From contig JAKSDO010000171.1 in NCBI GenBank assembly GCA_022360055.1, forward strand, positions 1-64,000: a DNA stretch of 64,000 bases. The letters are read 5' to 3'. The notes beneath the pieces were generated by a model, which saw only the letters and a list, made by a program, of their open reading frames with translations, did no database searches and was not told the DNA's origin. The DNA comes from Cytophagales bacterium (GTDB lineage: Bacteria; Bacteroidota; Bacteroidia; Cytophagales; Cyclobacteriaceae). Of this stretch, positions 17,144-25,563 are shown piece by piece (position 1 is the stretch's first letter; every line of letters begins with the position of its first letter). Position numbers and translations under genes: made by a program.

Positions 17144-18217
17144 ATGAAAGCGCAAAGCAAAAAATTCTTATACAATTATTTAAATAGTAGTTCTCCTACG
17201 GGATTTGAAGTGGAAGGACAAAAGATCTGGCTGGACTACATAAAGCAATTCACCGATGATTATATTACGGATACCTATGGATCCGCAGCGGCTATTATCA
17301 ATCCTGAAGCGGAATACAAGGTTGTGATCGAAGCGCATTGCGATGAAATTTCGTGGTTCGTAAACTATATTTCCAAAGAGGGCTATATCCATGTAATTCG
17401 AAACGGCGGGTCCGACTACGTGATCGCTCCGTCAAAGCGCGCCAAAATACACGGTGAACATGGGACGCTACCGGCAGTATTTGGCTGGCCTGCTATCCAC
17501 GTTCGTGAGAAACGGGAAGAAGGGGGAAAGATGAATGTTGAGACGGTCGTCCTGGATTGTGGAGCGAGCTCGGATGAGGAGGCTAAGAAAATGGGCGTGG
17601 AAATAGGCTCAGTGGTGACTTTTGATGATGAACTGATGGAGCTCAACAAGAGGTGGTTAGTTGGCCGGGCGCTGGACAATCGAATCGGGGGTTTTATGAT
17701 CGCGGAGGTAGCCCGAATGATCAAAGAAAAGAAAGCGGAAATTCCTTATGGACTTTATATTACAAATGCGGTTCAGGAGGAGATCGGATTGCGGGGAGCC
17801 GAAATGATGGCGCACAGGATAAAACCCGACCTCGCAATAGTTACGGATGTTTGCCACGATACTACTTCACCCGGCTATAACAAAATAAAGCAGGGCGATC
17901 AGCAGGCAGGTAAGGGGCCCGTACTCTCTTTTGCACCGGCTGTCCATAACAATGTATTGAAAATGCTGTTCGATGTTGCGACAAAGAAAAAGATCCCTTA
18001 CCAACGTTCGGCCTTATCCAGGTTTTCAGGAACAGATACGGATGCATTTGCCTACAGCAACGAGGGAGTAGCTTCTGCGCTGATTTCGTTGCCGATCAAA
18101 TACATGCATACTACGGTAGAAATGGCCGACCTGAAGGATATCGATCGTGTAATCAGGCTCATGTATGAATTCCTGGTACAATTGCCGGACGGACATGATT
18201 TTCGATATATCAAATAG
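17144..18217 (+). CDS. M42 family metallopeptidase (glutamyl-aminopeptidase-like)
   Basis: A 357-residue cytoplasmic di-zinc aminopeptidase of the PepA/FrvX/tetrahedral TET type. Metal and catalytic motifs in order are EAHCDEISWFV (near 65), GRALDNRIGGF with the bridging Asp (near 175), AVQEEIGLRGAE with the catalytic Glu-Glu pair (near 208), VTDVCHDT (near 230) and the final His in PIKYMHTTVE. Length and domain order (catalytic domain with inserted dimerisation domain, VFGWPAIHV) fit the family. The start at ATG 17144 (MKAQSKKFLYNYL) is chosen because it fits M42 N-termini and is preceded by an A-rich stretch; an upstream start at 16913 adds unrelated sequence. Convergent with aroA. Confidence 0.93.
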   Translation: MKAQSKKFLYNYLNSSSPTGFEVEGQKIWLDYIKQFTDDYITDTYGSAAAIINPEAEYKVVIEAHCDEISWFVNYISKEGYIHVIRNGGSDYVIAPSKRAKIHGEHGTLPAVFGWPAIHVREKREEGGKMNVETVVLDCGASSDEEAKKMGVEIGSVVTFDDELMELNKRWLVGRALDNRIGGFMIAEVARMIKEKKAEIPYGLYITNAVQEEIGLRGAEMMAHRIKPDLAIVTDVCHDTTSPGYNKIKQGDQQAGKGPVLSFAPAVHNNVLKMLFDVATKKKIPYQRSALSRFSGTDTDAFAYSNEGVASALISLPIKYMHTTVEMADLKDIDRVIRLMYEFLVQLPDGHDFRYIK

Positions 18218-18251
18218 GATCTGAAAACTGCCGAAGGGTAAAGCAGATATA

Positions 18252-18286
18252 GCGCCGACCGGATGATTCCCGGGTTTAACCGGCGC
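18252..18286. terminator. possible bidirectional terminator between convergent genes
   Basis: Outer arms GCGCCG (18252-18257) and CGGCGC (18281-18286) enclose an inner ACCGG / CCGGGT pairing, followed on the plus strand by AGCGTTTTCG. It lies between the peptidase stop and the aroA stop. Confidence 0.4.
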
Positions 18287-18339
18287 AGCGTTTTCGAATT
18301 CCTTTCAAGCCGGCCGGCAGACGCCTGGTAATCGCCGGT

Positions 18340-19578
18340 TTATTTGCCAAATTCCAGCTCAAATCCGGCTTTTTTCATATGTTTCCAGAAGCTGGGATAG
18401 GACTTGTCGGCAACTGAAGGATTTAAAATTGTAATATCTGCCCGCGTTGCTATCGGAGCAAAAGCCATGGCCATCCGGTGATCGTCGTACGTTTCTATGG
18501 AGATGTCATTTAGCTCCCGAATGCCCGGGGCGGGATGGACTTTCCACAGCTTTCCGTCAATCTCTTCGAGCGAGGCCCCGAACCTTGCCAGCTCGTTTTG
18601 CAGCGCAAAAATTCGATCTGTTTCCTTGATCCTCAGACTTTCCAGTCCGGTAATATCAGCCCGGATTCCTTTTGCGGCACAGACCACAGCTACAGTTTGG
18701 GCCAGATCCGGACAATTGGCGAAATCGTATTTAAAAAAAGTTTGAGCTTCTATCTTGCTGAGCACCAATCCGCCTCGATGAAACTCGGACTTCACGCCTA
18801 AAAAGCGCATGATTTCCATGATGCGGTTATCTCCCTGAAGCGAATCCGGCTTAAGGCCGGTTAAGGTAATCTCCGCTTTTTCAGCCAGAGCGACCATGCC
18901 GAACCAGTAACTTGCCCCGGACCAGTCGGACTCCACGGAAAATTCCGAGGCCCCGTAGGAAGATGATTTGATGATGATTTCATTGTTCTCAGTGAATTCC
19001 GCGTTTGCTCCAAACTGCTTCATCAATTTAAGGGTCATTAAAATATATGGCTTGCTGGCTACTTTCCCCTCCAGATTTATTACTAACCCGTTTGGCAACG
19101 TCGGCGCGAGCATCATGATCGCAGAAATATATTGACTGCTCACGTCGCCTCGAATGGATATCCCGGCGCGTCGCTGGCCGGGGAATTTAATGGTCTCCAC
19201 AGGAGGGAAGCCCTCGTTCTTAAGGTAGCGAACCTCCGCCCCGATATCGCGTAATGCGTTCACCAATATCCCGATAGGCCGTTCGCACATCCTTGGTGTA
19301 CCGGTCAGTATTTTATTCCGATTGGTCAAAGCAAAGTAGGCAACCAAAAACCTCATGGTTGTACCCGCATCAAGGACGTTCAATTCTTTGTTCTCTGACC
19401 GGAGCAAACGCATCATGATTCGGGTATCCCTCGCTTCCGATAAATTGTTCAGGTTTCCATGGGCAAATGAATTGATAATCAGTGCCCTGTTGCTTTCGCT
19501 TTTCGATGAAGGTAAATTTATTGAGGTCGAACCCAAAATCGATCTTTTGGCAATCCTGACTGCAGTGGTGTCGCTCAT
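18340..19578 (-). CDS. aroA: 3-phosphoshikimate 1-carboxyvinyltransferase (EPSP synthase)
   Basis: Sixth step of the shikimate pathway: shikimate 3-phosphate plus PEP gives EPSP. The 412-residue protein shows the substrate-binding start LPSSKSESNRALI (residues 22-34), LDAGTTMRFLVAY near 75, the RPIGILVNALRDIGAEV segment, SSQYISAIMM, DWSGASYWFG, the RIKETDRI region and ETYDDHRMAMAFAP near the end, each a known active-site stretch. The residue pattern NAGTA/LPGSK of bacterial class I enzymes is replaced by LDAGTT/LPSSK, as is usual in Bacteroidota. It is the most downstream gene of the minus-strand aromatic cluster, separated from aroB by 332 bp that hold a small plus-strand gene. Confidence 0.95.
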   Translation of the reverse strand: MSDTTAVRIAKRSILGSTSINLPSSKSESNRALIINSFAHGNLNNLSEARDTRIMMRLLRSENKELNVLDAGTTMRFLVAYFALTNRNKILTGTPRMCERPIGILVNALRDIGAEVRYLKNEGFPPVETIKFPGQRRAGISIRGDVSSQYISAIMMLAPTLPNGLVINLEGKVASKPYILMTLKLMKQFGANAEFTENNEIIIKSSSYGASEFSVESDWSGASYWFGMVALAEKAEITLTGLKPDSLQGDNRIMEIMRFLGVKSEFHRGGLVLSKIEAQTFFKYDFANCPDLAQTVAVVCAAKGIRADITGLESLRIKETDRIFALQNELARFGASLEEIDGKLWKVHPAPGIRELNDISIETYDDHRMAMAFAPIATRADITILNPSVADKSYPSFWKHMKKAGFELEFGK

Positions 19579-19728
19579 TCCGGCAGAAAATTAAATGAAG
19601 ATTTATTTTGCACTATATCAATAAAAATTATAAATTTAAGAATATTTTAAAATTTAATTCCAACTATTATCGTTATCGATTTGTCTGGATTTAAATAGGT
19701 AATTAGTTTTTTAATACAACCAAATATC

Positions 19729-19914
19729 ATGAAAAATATTTTGAAAGCAGCTTCTATCGTTACATCAGGTATCATTGTCGGTGCATTGGTTCGCAAATAT
19801 GCATTGCAAGGATTTACATTCCGCAAATCATCCGTATTGGATTCCATTCAAAGCGTAAAAAACGGAATAAACTCAAAAGCCATTCGGGACGATATGAATG
19901 AGTTTTTTGTTTAG
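19729..19914 (+). CDS. small membrane-anchored protein, unrecognised
   Basis: 61 residues. A single hydrophobic N-terminal helix (ILKAASIVTSGIIVGALV, residues 4-21) is followed by a basic, then amphipathic soluble tail ending DDMNEFFV. This layout recalls YtxH-like or gas-vesicle-type small membrane proteins, but no family can be named. It is transcribed against the flanking aro genes and its stop codon interlocks with that of aroB (4-nt overlap of the 3' ends). The A-rich start context and clean amino-acid composition favour a real gene. Confidence 0.6.
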   Translation: MKNILKAASIVTSGIIVGALVRKYALQGFTFRKSSVLDSIQSVKNGINSKAIRDDMNEFFV

Positions 19915-20975
19915 TCCGGATTCAAACTATTAAAATAGTTGATTGAGGCTTGTATATCGTCATCATCGATGTCGATATTGTATGCGCAATTGCCGATTTT
20001 GTTCAAGAGAGAGCATTTTATTTTGTCTCCCACGTTTTTTTTATCCTGCCGGGTAAGTTCGATGATTTTTTCAACACAGCTTTCCTCAATTGCTTTCGGT
20101 CCATATATTTCGAGAATATAGCTGGAAATTTTTTCCAGATCGGCTTCGGTCATTCCGAGTTTCTGCCGGGACAAAAATGCTTCGCAGATCATTCCGATGG
20201 CAATGGCTTCGCCGTGCAGCAATTTATTCCCGGGCCGGTCGAGGTAAAAACTTTCGATGGCATGCCCGATGGTATGACCGAAATTTAGTATTTTTCTTAA
20301 ACCCTTTTCAGTGGGGTCTTCAAGTACCACCTTGTTTTTTACATCCACGGAGTGCCTGGTCAGTTCAAATAAATCGAGTCGATCGTAAGGGGTGTTTGTG
20401 ATCTCCTGAAACCTATTTCCATCTCTTATCAGGCAGTGTTTGATAATCTCTGCATAGCCGGATCTTATTTCGGCCGGATTTAAGGTCTTGAAAAACGAGA
20501 CATCGAGAAAGACTCTTAAAGGATTTTGAAAAACTCCGATATGGTTTTTGAAGTTCCGGAAATCGATTCCAAGCTTTCCTCCGATGCTTGCGTCGACCTG
20601 GGCAAGTAAGGTAGTCGGAATATTGATAAAATCAATTCCTCTTTTATACGTCGCAGCACAGAAACCTCCCATATCTCCGATAACACCACCTCCGAGATTA
20701 ACAACCAGCGATTTTCTGTCAAATGCATTTGATGTCAACTCATTCCAGATATACCGGCAGGTATCCAGGTTTTTTTCTTCTTCCCCGCTCTTAATTTCTA
20801 TTACAATGTGGTCGGGCGTGGCTTGTTTTATTTTCGGATAACAGTTTTTCCTTGTATTCTCGTCGACAATGACTGCAACCCTTGAATAAGCGTGTTCCCC
20901 GTAAAACTCTTCAAGGTCATGGGCAAGATCCTGAGAAAAAACAATATTATTTGGCAGATTCATCTTGATCATCAA
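19911..20975 (-). CDS. aroB: 3-dehydroquinate synthase
   Basis: Second step of the shikimate pathway: DAHP to 3-dehydroquinate, NAD- and Zn/Co-dependent. The 354-residue protein has VIVDENTRKN near residue 36, the NAD-binding GGGVIGDMGGFCAATYKRGI (about 98-117), IPTTLLAQVDASIGGKLGID, the EIIKHCLI metal ligand region and HTIGHAIES (metal ligand His) near 240. The start overlaps the 3' end of the DAHP synthase gene by 29 nt (17 nt if the in-frame ATG at 20963 is used), which indicates translational coupling. Confidence 0.95.
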   Translation of the reverse strand: MMIKMNLPNNIVFSQDLAHDLEEFYGEHAYSRVAVIVDENTRKNCYPKIKQATPDHIVIEIKSGEEEKNLDTCRYIWNELTSNAFDRKSLVVNLGGGVIGDMGGFCAATYKRGIDFINIPTTLLAQVDASIGGKLGIDFRNFKNHIGVFQNPLRVFLDVSFFKTLNPAEIRSGYAEIIKHCLIRDGNRFQEITNTPYDRLDLFELTRHSVDVKNKVVLEDPTEKGLRKILNFGHTIGHAIESFYLDRPGNKLLHGEAIAIGMICEAFLSRQKLGMTEADLEKISSYILEIYGPKAIEESCVEKIIELTRQDKKNVGDKIKCSLLNKIGNCAYNIDIDDDDIQASINYFNSLNPD

Positions 20976-22050
20976 TTGCGGTATTCATAATATGTTCCTG
21001 TCTTCGTATAGAAGCGGCATGAATTATTTTAAAAATATCCCACATAAATTCCGGATTGAGTCCGAGCTCTTCCGCCCATTTATGACGGGATTCGGAGATC
21101 TCCTGCCAGCGGTTTTTTTGAAAAACGGTGACGTTGTTTTTCTTCTTGTACAGTCCCATTTTTTCAACGATGTCCATGCGCTGAGCGATAATTTCGAAAA
21201 GCTCCTTATCGACGTGATCGATCTGTTCTCTGAGTTCGGTAAGTACCGTGATAAAATCCCTGTCTTTGGATGTCGGAGTTCTGAATTTTAAATTCTTAAG
21301 CATTGCACCTAATATTTCAGGAGTGATTTGCTGAGCTGCGTCGCTCCAGGCGTTCTCCGGGTCCCGGTGCGTTTCAATGATCAGTCCGTCATAATCCAGA
21401 TCCATCGCATTCTGGGCGACATCAAATATAAAGTCCCTGGAACCGCTTATATGACTCGGGTCGCAAATAAGCGGAATCGTATTCAACTGACGTTTCAGCT
21501 CCAGCGGAATTTGCCAGACAGGAAGATTTCTGAACCTGGTTTGCTTGAATGAAGAAAAACCGCGATGTATGGCCCCGATCTTAGAAATTCCCACATTGCT
21601 TATTCGTTCTATTGCGCCGATCCAAAGCGCCAAATCAGGGTTTATCGGATTTTTTACAAGTACGGGAATATCTGCTCCCCGAAGTGCTTCCGCTATTTCC
21701 TGAACAGTAAACGGATTGGTGGTCGAGCGCGCTCCGACCCACAGAATATCCACGTTGTGTTTGATCGCCTCGTATACATGCTTTGGAGTAGCTACTTCCA
21801 CCGCAAATTTTACGCCGCTTTCCTTTTTCACATTTTGAATCCACCGGAGGGCCTTTTCACCGATACCTTCAAAATTATTAGGTCGGGTGCGGGGCTTCCA
21901 AATTCCGGCCCGAATGATATTGACCCCCTGGGCCTTGATTCTCTGACTGGTTTCCAGCAATTGTTCCTCAGTCTCGGCGCTGCACGGCCCGGCAATAATC
22001 ACCGGTTTTTTTATTCCCACACCCCAATCTTCCAGTGTTTCTATTTTCAT
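20947..22050 (-). CDS. bifunctional DAHP synthase / chorismate mutase
   Basis: 367 residues joining the first shikimate step to the branch-point enzyme for Phe and Tyr. Residues 1-260 form a type I-beta (KDO8P-synthase-like) DAHP synthase: IAGPCSAE near 18, GIWKPRTRPNNFEGIG with PEP-binding residues near 50, WVGARSTTNPFTVQ, LVKNPINPDL, CDPSHISGSR and IETHRDP. Residues from about 268 form an AroQ-type chorismate mutase helix bundle (LREQIDHVDKELFEIIAQRM...KNNVTVFQKNRW). In related fusions the mutase domain gives prephenate-sensitive feedback control. First gene of the minus-strand cluster; divergent from the proline dehydrogenase gene, 87 bp away. Confidence 0.94.
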   Translation of the reverse strand: MKIETLEDWGVGIKKPVIIAGPCSAETEEQLLETSQRIKAQGVNIIRAGIWKPRTRPNNFEGIGEKALRWIQNVKKESGVKFAVEVATPKHVYEAIKHNVDILWVGARSTTNPFTVQEIAEALRGADIPVLVKNPINPDLALWIGAIERISNVGISKIGAIHRGFSSFKQTRFRNLPVWQIPLELKRQLNTIPLICDPSHISGSRDFIFDVAQNAMDLDYDGLIIETHRDPENAWSDAAQQITPEILGAMLKNLKFRTPTSKDRDFITVLTELREQIDHVDKELFEIIAQRMDIVEKMGLYKKKNNVTVFQKNRWQEISESRHKWAEELGLNPEFMWDIFKIIHAASIRRQEHIMNTAIDDQDESAK

Positions 22051-22137
22051 TGTTTTATTGTATTTATTACTTAAATTCAGCCGATATTTTTAATTAGATT
22101 TTTTTCGATACGTTTTACAGGAGTTTTTTGAGCAGAT

Positions 22138-23313
22138 ATGAAATCTAATATCTTTTTTTCGGATACGTCAATTGCGTTCTCTTACAAATCAGATAAAGAA
22201 CTAAAAAAGTGCTACCTTTTGTTTTCATCGATCAATAATCCGGTTTTCTCAAAATTGGGTGCAAATATCGTGAAATTAGCATTGAAATTAAAATTGCCAA
22301 TAAAAGGTATTATCAGAAATACTGTTTTTCAACAGTTTTGTGGCGGAGAATCGATCGATCAGTGCGATTCGACGATTGAAAAACTATCAAGGTACAACAT
22401 CAAGACCATTCTTGATTTTGCGGCTGAAGGAGAATCGGGGGAGACGGATTATGACTATGCCAGAGATGAGATTTTGAAAACGGTCGATAAGGCCTCCACC
22501 AGTTCAAACATCCCGTTTAGTGTGTTTAAACCCACGGGACTGGCATCAAAAAAACTTATGGAAAAGATGCAGCTTGGCGAGCCTTTGTCTGAAGCTGACA
22601 AAAAAGAGATAGAAGAAATCCGGCAGCGGTTTGACGCGATTGCCAAAGCCTGCCATAAAAAGAACATCAGGTTGTACATAGATAGTGAAGACAGCTTTTA
22701 TCAGGATCCGATCGATCAATTTACCTATGAGTTGATGGAAAGATACAACAGGGATAAGGTTATTGTATTCAACACCTACCAGATGTATCGAAAAGGAATG
22801 CTTGAAAATCTCATCAAAGCCAATGAAAGTGGGAAGAAAGATGGATATCACATAGGTGCCAAATTGGTTCGTGGCGCATACATGGAAAAGGAACGGGAGC
22901 GCGCTTTGGAAAAGGGATATGAAGATCCCATCATGCCGGATAAAGAAAGCACCGACAGGCAATACGACGACGCCCTGCGATATTGTGTGGAGAATATCGA
23001 CAATATGGAGCTGTGTTCCGGGTCCCACAATGAGCAAAGCAACTATTTGCTTACGAAATTAATGGCAGAGCACAACCTGGAAAGAAATGATGAGCGCATC
23101 TATTTTGCCCAGCTGTTCGGAATGAGTGATCACATCTCTTTTAATCTCGCTAATGCCGGGTTCAATGTGGTGAAATACGTGCCTTATGGTCCTATAGAAA
23201 CAGTGATGCCTTATCTCTTCAGGAGGGCGGAAGAAAACACATCCATTGCCGGGCAAAGCAGCCGTGAGCTGGAACTGATTAAAAAGGAACTGAAGCGAAG
23301 AAGGAGTGCATAA
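22138..23313 (+). CDS. proline dehydrogenase family protein
   Basis: A 391-residue FAD-dependent (beta-alpha)8-barrel enzyme that oxidises L-proline to pyrroline-5-carboxylate. Typical segments are FSVFKPTGLASKKLM near 125, IRLYIDSEDSFYQDPIDQFTYELM near 178, VFNTYQMYRKGMLENL, GAKLVRGAYMEKERERA near 243, CSGSHNEQSNYLL and FAQLFGMSDHISFNLANAG, ending with PYLFRRAEEN, which carries the paired Arg that bind the proline carboxylate. It is a monofunctional enzyme: no P5C dehydrogenase domain or neighbour is present, so the second step must be encoded elsewhere. Confidence 0.93.
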   Translation: MKSNIFFSDTSIAFSYKSDKELKKCYLLFSSINNPVFSKLGANIVKLALKLKLPIKGIIRNTVFQQFCGGESIDQCDSTIEKLSRYNIKTILDFAAEGESGETDYDYARDEILKTVDKASTSSNIPFSVFKPTGLASKKLMEKMQLGEPLSEADKKEIEEIRQRFDAIAKACHKKNIRLYIDSEDSFYQDPIDQFTYELMERYNRDKVIVFNTYQMYRKGMLENLIKANESGKKDGYHIGAKLVRGAYMEKERERALEKGYEDPIMPDKESTDRQYDDALRYCVENIDNMELCSGSHNEQSNYLLTKLMAEHNLERNDERIYFAQLFGMSDHISFNLANAGFNVVKYVPYGPIETVMPYLFRRAEENTSIAGQSSRELELIKKELKRRRSA

Positions 23314-23504
23314 TCCATACATTTCGGCAGCCTTCTTTCTGTGCGCATCCGACCTGATTCATGGGAGCTTAAAAGGTTAATTTTGAGTTTTAAAAAGAAA
23401 GACGGAGGCAGAAATCCGGCAGATCATCTATTCAAATTCCACAAATCCAAACATTATTGTATTTTCACGTTTTAGTTGTATTCTTAAAAAAACAAATGGT
23501 AATT

Positions 23505-24953
23505 ATGTCGGCAAAGCAAAAAGTCACTGTAGCCTATGGAGACGGTATTGGCCCTGAAATCATGCAGGCCACCCTGGATATCCTTTTCGCTGCGGGAGCT
23601 CAAATCGAAACTGAAGTAATAGAAATAGGCGAAAAAGTATTCAGAAAAGGAGTCTCTACCGGCATTGCCGATGAGTCATGGGAATCCATTAAAAAGAACA
23701 AAGTTTTTCTCAAAGCGCCGATCACTACTCCGCAGGGCGGAGGATTTAAAAGCCTGAATGTAGCCACCAGAACTACCCTGGGGCTTTTCGCCAACGTGCG
23801 TCCCTGCAGGTCATTTTTCCCATATGTACCGACAAATCATCCTTTGACGGATATGGTGATTATAAGAGAAAATGAGGAAGATTTATACGCCGGGATCGAG
23901 CATCAGCAGACCAATGAAGTGGTACAGGCCTTGAAGCTGATCTCCAAGCCGGGATCCGAAAAGATTATACGTTACGCCTTTGAGTATGCCCGGGTGTATG
24001 GAAGGAAAAAGGTGACTTGTATGTCGAAGGATAATATTATGAAGCAAGCGGATGGATTGTTTCACAAAATATTTGATGAAGTGGCTCGCGATTATCCTGA
24101 GATAGAAAACAATCATATGATCATAGATATCGGTTCTGCCATTATTGCGGACCGACCTCACTCTCTGGATGTCGTAGTTACCGAAAATCTTTACGGCGAT
24201 ATCATTTCGGATATTGCTGCGCAAGTGACCGGCTCCGTCGGACTTGGCGGATCGGCAAATATCGGAGAAGATGTGGCGATGTTTGAAGCAATCCATGGTT
24301 CCGCACCGGATATCGCAGGTCTGGATATTGCCAATCCTTCGGGTTTGATTAATGCGGCTTGTATGATGCTGGTTCATATCAACCAGCAAAGTGTGGCGGA
24401 GAAAATAAAGAATGCCTGGCTTAAAACAATCGAAGATGGCATCCATACGACAGATATTTATAATAAGGATTCGTTGCGAAAAGTCTGGACACAGGAGTTT
24501 GCCAAAGAAGTTATCCTCAGGCTCGGACAGGAACCCGTGCGTCTGAGACCTGTGCACTACCATGAAGGCGCCATGAATAAAATAATGATCAAAAAACGCC
24601 CTATGGCCAAAAAAGAGCTCGTCGGCGTTGATGTATTCCTGGATTGGGATGCCGATGGAAGGGATCCAAACAAACTGGGCGAAATACTACGGGCATTGAA
24701 CGGACATGGCATGATGCTCTCCATCATTACCAACAGGGGAGTGAAGGTGTTTCCGGACGGTCATCCGGAGACATTCTGTTCGGATCACTGGCGTTGCAGG
24801 TTCATGTCGGAGACGGATGGCGGAAAAGTAACGCACGACCAAATTCTTGCGATTTTAAACGAAATAAAGGAATCGGGGCTCGATTTTATTAAAATGGAAA
24901 ATATGTACACCTTTGATGGGGAGCGCGGATATTCATTGGCCCAGGGAGAATAA
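23505..24953 (+). CDS. icd: isocitrate dehydrogenase, Thermus-type with C-terminal extension
   Basis: Oxidative decarboxylation of isocitrate to 2-oxoglutarate in the TCA cycle. The 482-residue protein starts with VTVAYGDGIGPEIMQ; the substrate-phosphate loop is TRTTLGLFANVRPCR, the active-site stretch RENEEDLYAGIEH, the metal-binding Asp lies in VVTENLYGDIISDIAAQV, and the cofactor loop in AIHGSAPDIAGLDIANPSG. About 140 extra residues after position 335, including VGVDVFLDWDADGRDPNKL, match the small C-terminal domain of Thermus thermophilus IDH rather than E. coli Icd. NADP or NAD use cannot be settled by eye. I chose ATG 23505 (MSAKQKV); ATG 23496 is also possible. Overlaps the RlpA-like gene. 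Confidence 0.92.
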   Translation: MSAKQKVTVAYGDGIGPEIMQATLDILFAAGAQIETEVIEIGEKVFRKGVSTGIADESWESIKKNKVFLKAPITTPQGGGFKSLNVATRTTLGLFANVRPCRSFFPYVPTNHPLTDMVIIRENEEDLYAGIEHQQTNEVVQALKLISKPGSEKIIRYAFEYARVYGRKKVTCMSKDNIMKQADGLFHKIFDEVARDYPEIENNHMIIDIGSAIIADRPHSLDVVVTENLYGDIISDIAAQVTGSVGLGGSANIGEDVAMFEAIHGSAPDIAGLDIANPSGLINAACMMLVHINQQSVAEKIKNAWLKTIEDGIHTTDIYNKDSLRKVWTQEFAKEVILRLGQEPVRLRPVHYHEGAMNKIMIKKRPMAKKELVGVDVFLDWDADGRDPNKLGEILRALNGHGMMLSIITNRGVKVFPDGHPETFCSDHWRCRFMSETDGGKVTHDQILAILNEIKESGLDFIKMENMYTFDGERGYSLAQGE

Positions 24954-25329
24954 TAGAATAATTACCGGGCCGCTATTTTGTATGATCGTATTGGGCGTTT
25001 CAATAGGGCATACAATGAACGGTTTTGCCCAGGTACGGGAAATCGGCACGGCTTCTTACTATGCGAATAAACTCCATGGAATGAAAACTGCCAGCGGGGA
25101 ATTGTATCACAAGGATTCGCTTACTGCCGCCCACCGATCTTTTGCTTTTGGGACCAAAGTGAAAGTAACCCGTCTGAAAAACGGCAGGTCGGTAATTGTC
25201 CGGATCAATGACCGCGGACCATTTGTGGAAGACCGTATCCTGGATTTATCCGAAATGGCCATGAAAATTCTCGATGGACTCCACGATGGAATTATTGAAG
25301 TAAAAATGCAAAAGCTCGGGTTTGATTAG
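24916..25329 (+). CDS. RlpA-like double-psi beta-barrel protein
   Basis: 137 residues, exported. After a hydrophobic segment (PLFCMIVLGVSIGHTMNGFAQ) comes a complete RlpA-type double-psi barrel: GTASYYANKLHGMKTASGE, LTAAHRSFAFGTKVKV and VRINDRGPFVEDRILDLS, with the catalytic-type Asp in NDRGPF. Family members are lytic transglycosylases acting on denuded septal glycan strands or binding proteins for it; no SPOR domain is present. The start is uncertain: ATG 24916 lies inside the isocitrate dehydrogenase gene (38-nt overlap) and gives a long n-region, whereas ATG 24982 would give a minimal signal peptide without overlap. Confidence 0.85.
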   Translation: MGSADIHWPRENNRIITGPLFCMIVLGVSIGHTMNGFAQVREIGTASYYANKLHGMKTASGELYHKDSLTAAHRSFAFGTKVKVTRLKNGRSVIVRINDRGPFVEDRILDLSEMAMKILDGLHDGIIEVKMQKLGFD

Positions 25330-25527
25330 CCTGATTCCGGATTGGCTCGAAAAGATGGATCGAGATATGCAAACGTCAAACATTTTCCAATTTGAAGAAT
25401 ACGCCCTTTGCCTCATTTTGGAATTTTGATATTGGAACATGCGGAAAAAAAGCAACACATACGGGATCCGTACGCCGGTACTTTATATGGTGCATCCGGG
25501 GAGTTAATGAATATTTTATAATTTTTT

Positions 25528-25535
25528 TATCTTTG
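25528..25535 (+). promoter_or_regulatory. candidate -7 box of the DUF819 gene
   Basis: TATCTTTG is a perfect TAnnTTTG match 28 nt before the ATG at 25564. The upstream element is weak (GTTAAT at about 25503). Confidence 0.5.
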
Positions 25536-25563
25536 ATATATCCGACATTCTGAGCTTGTCCTT

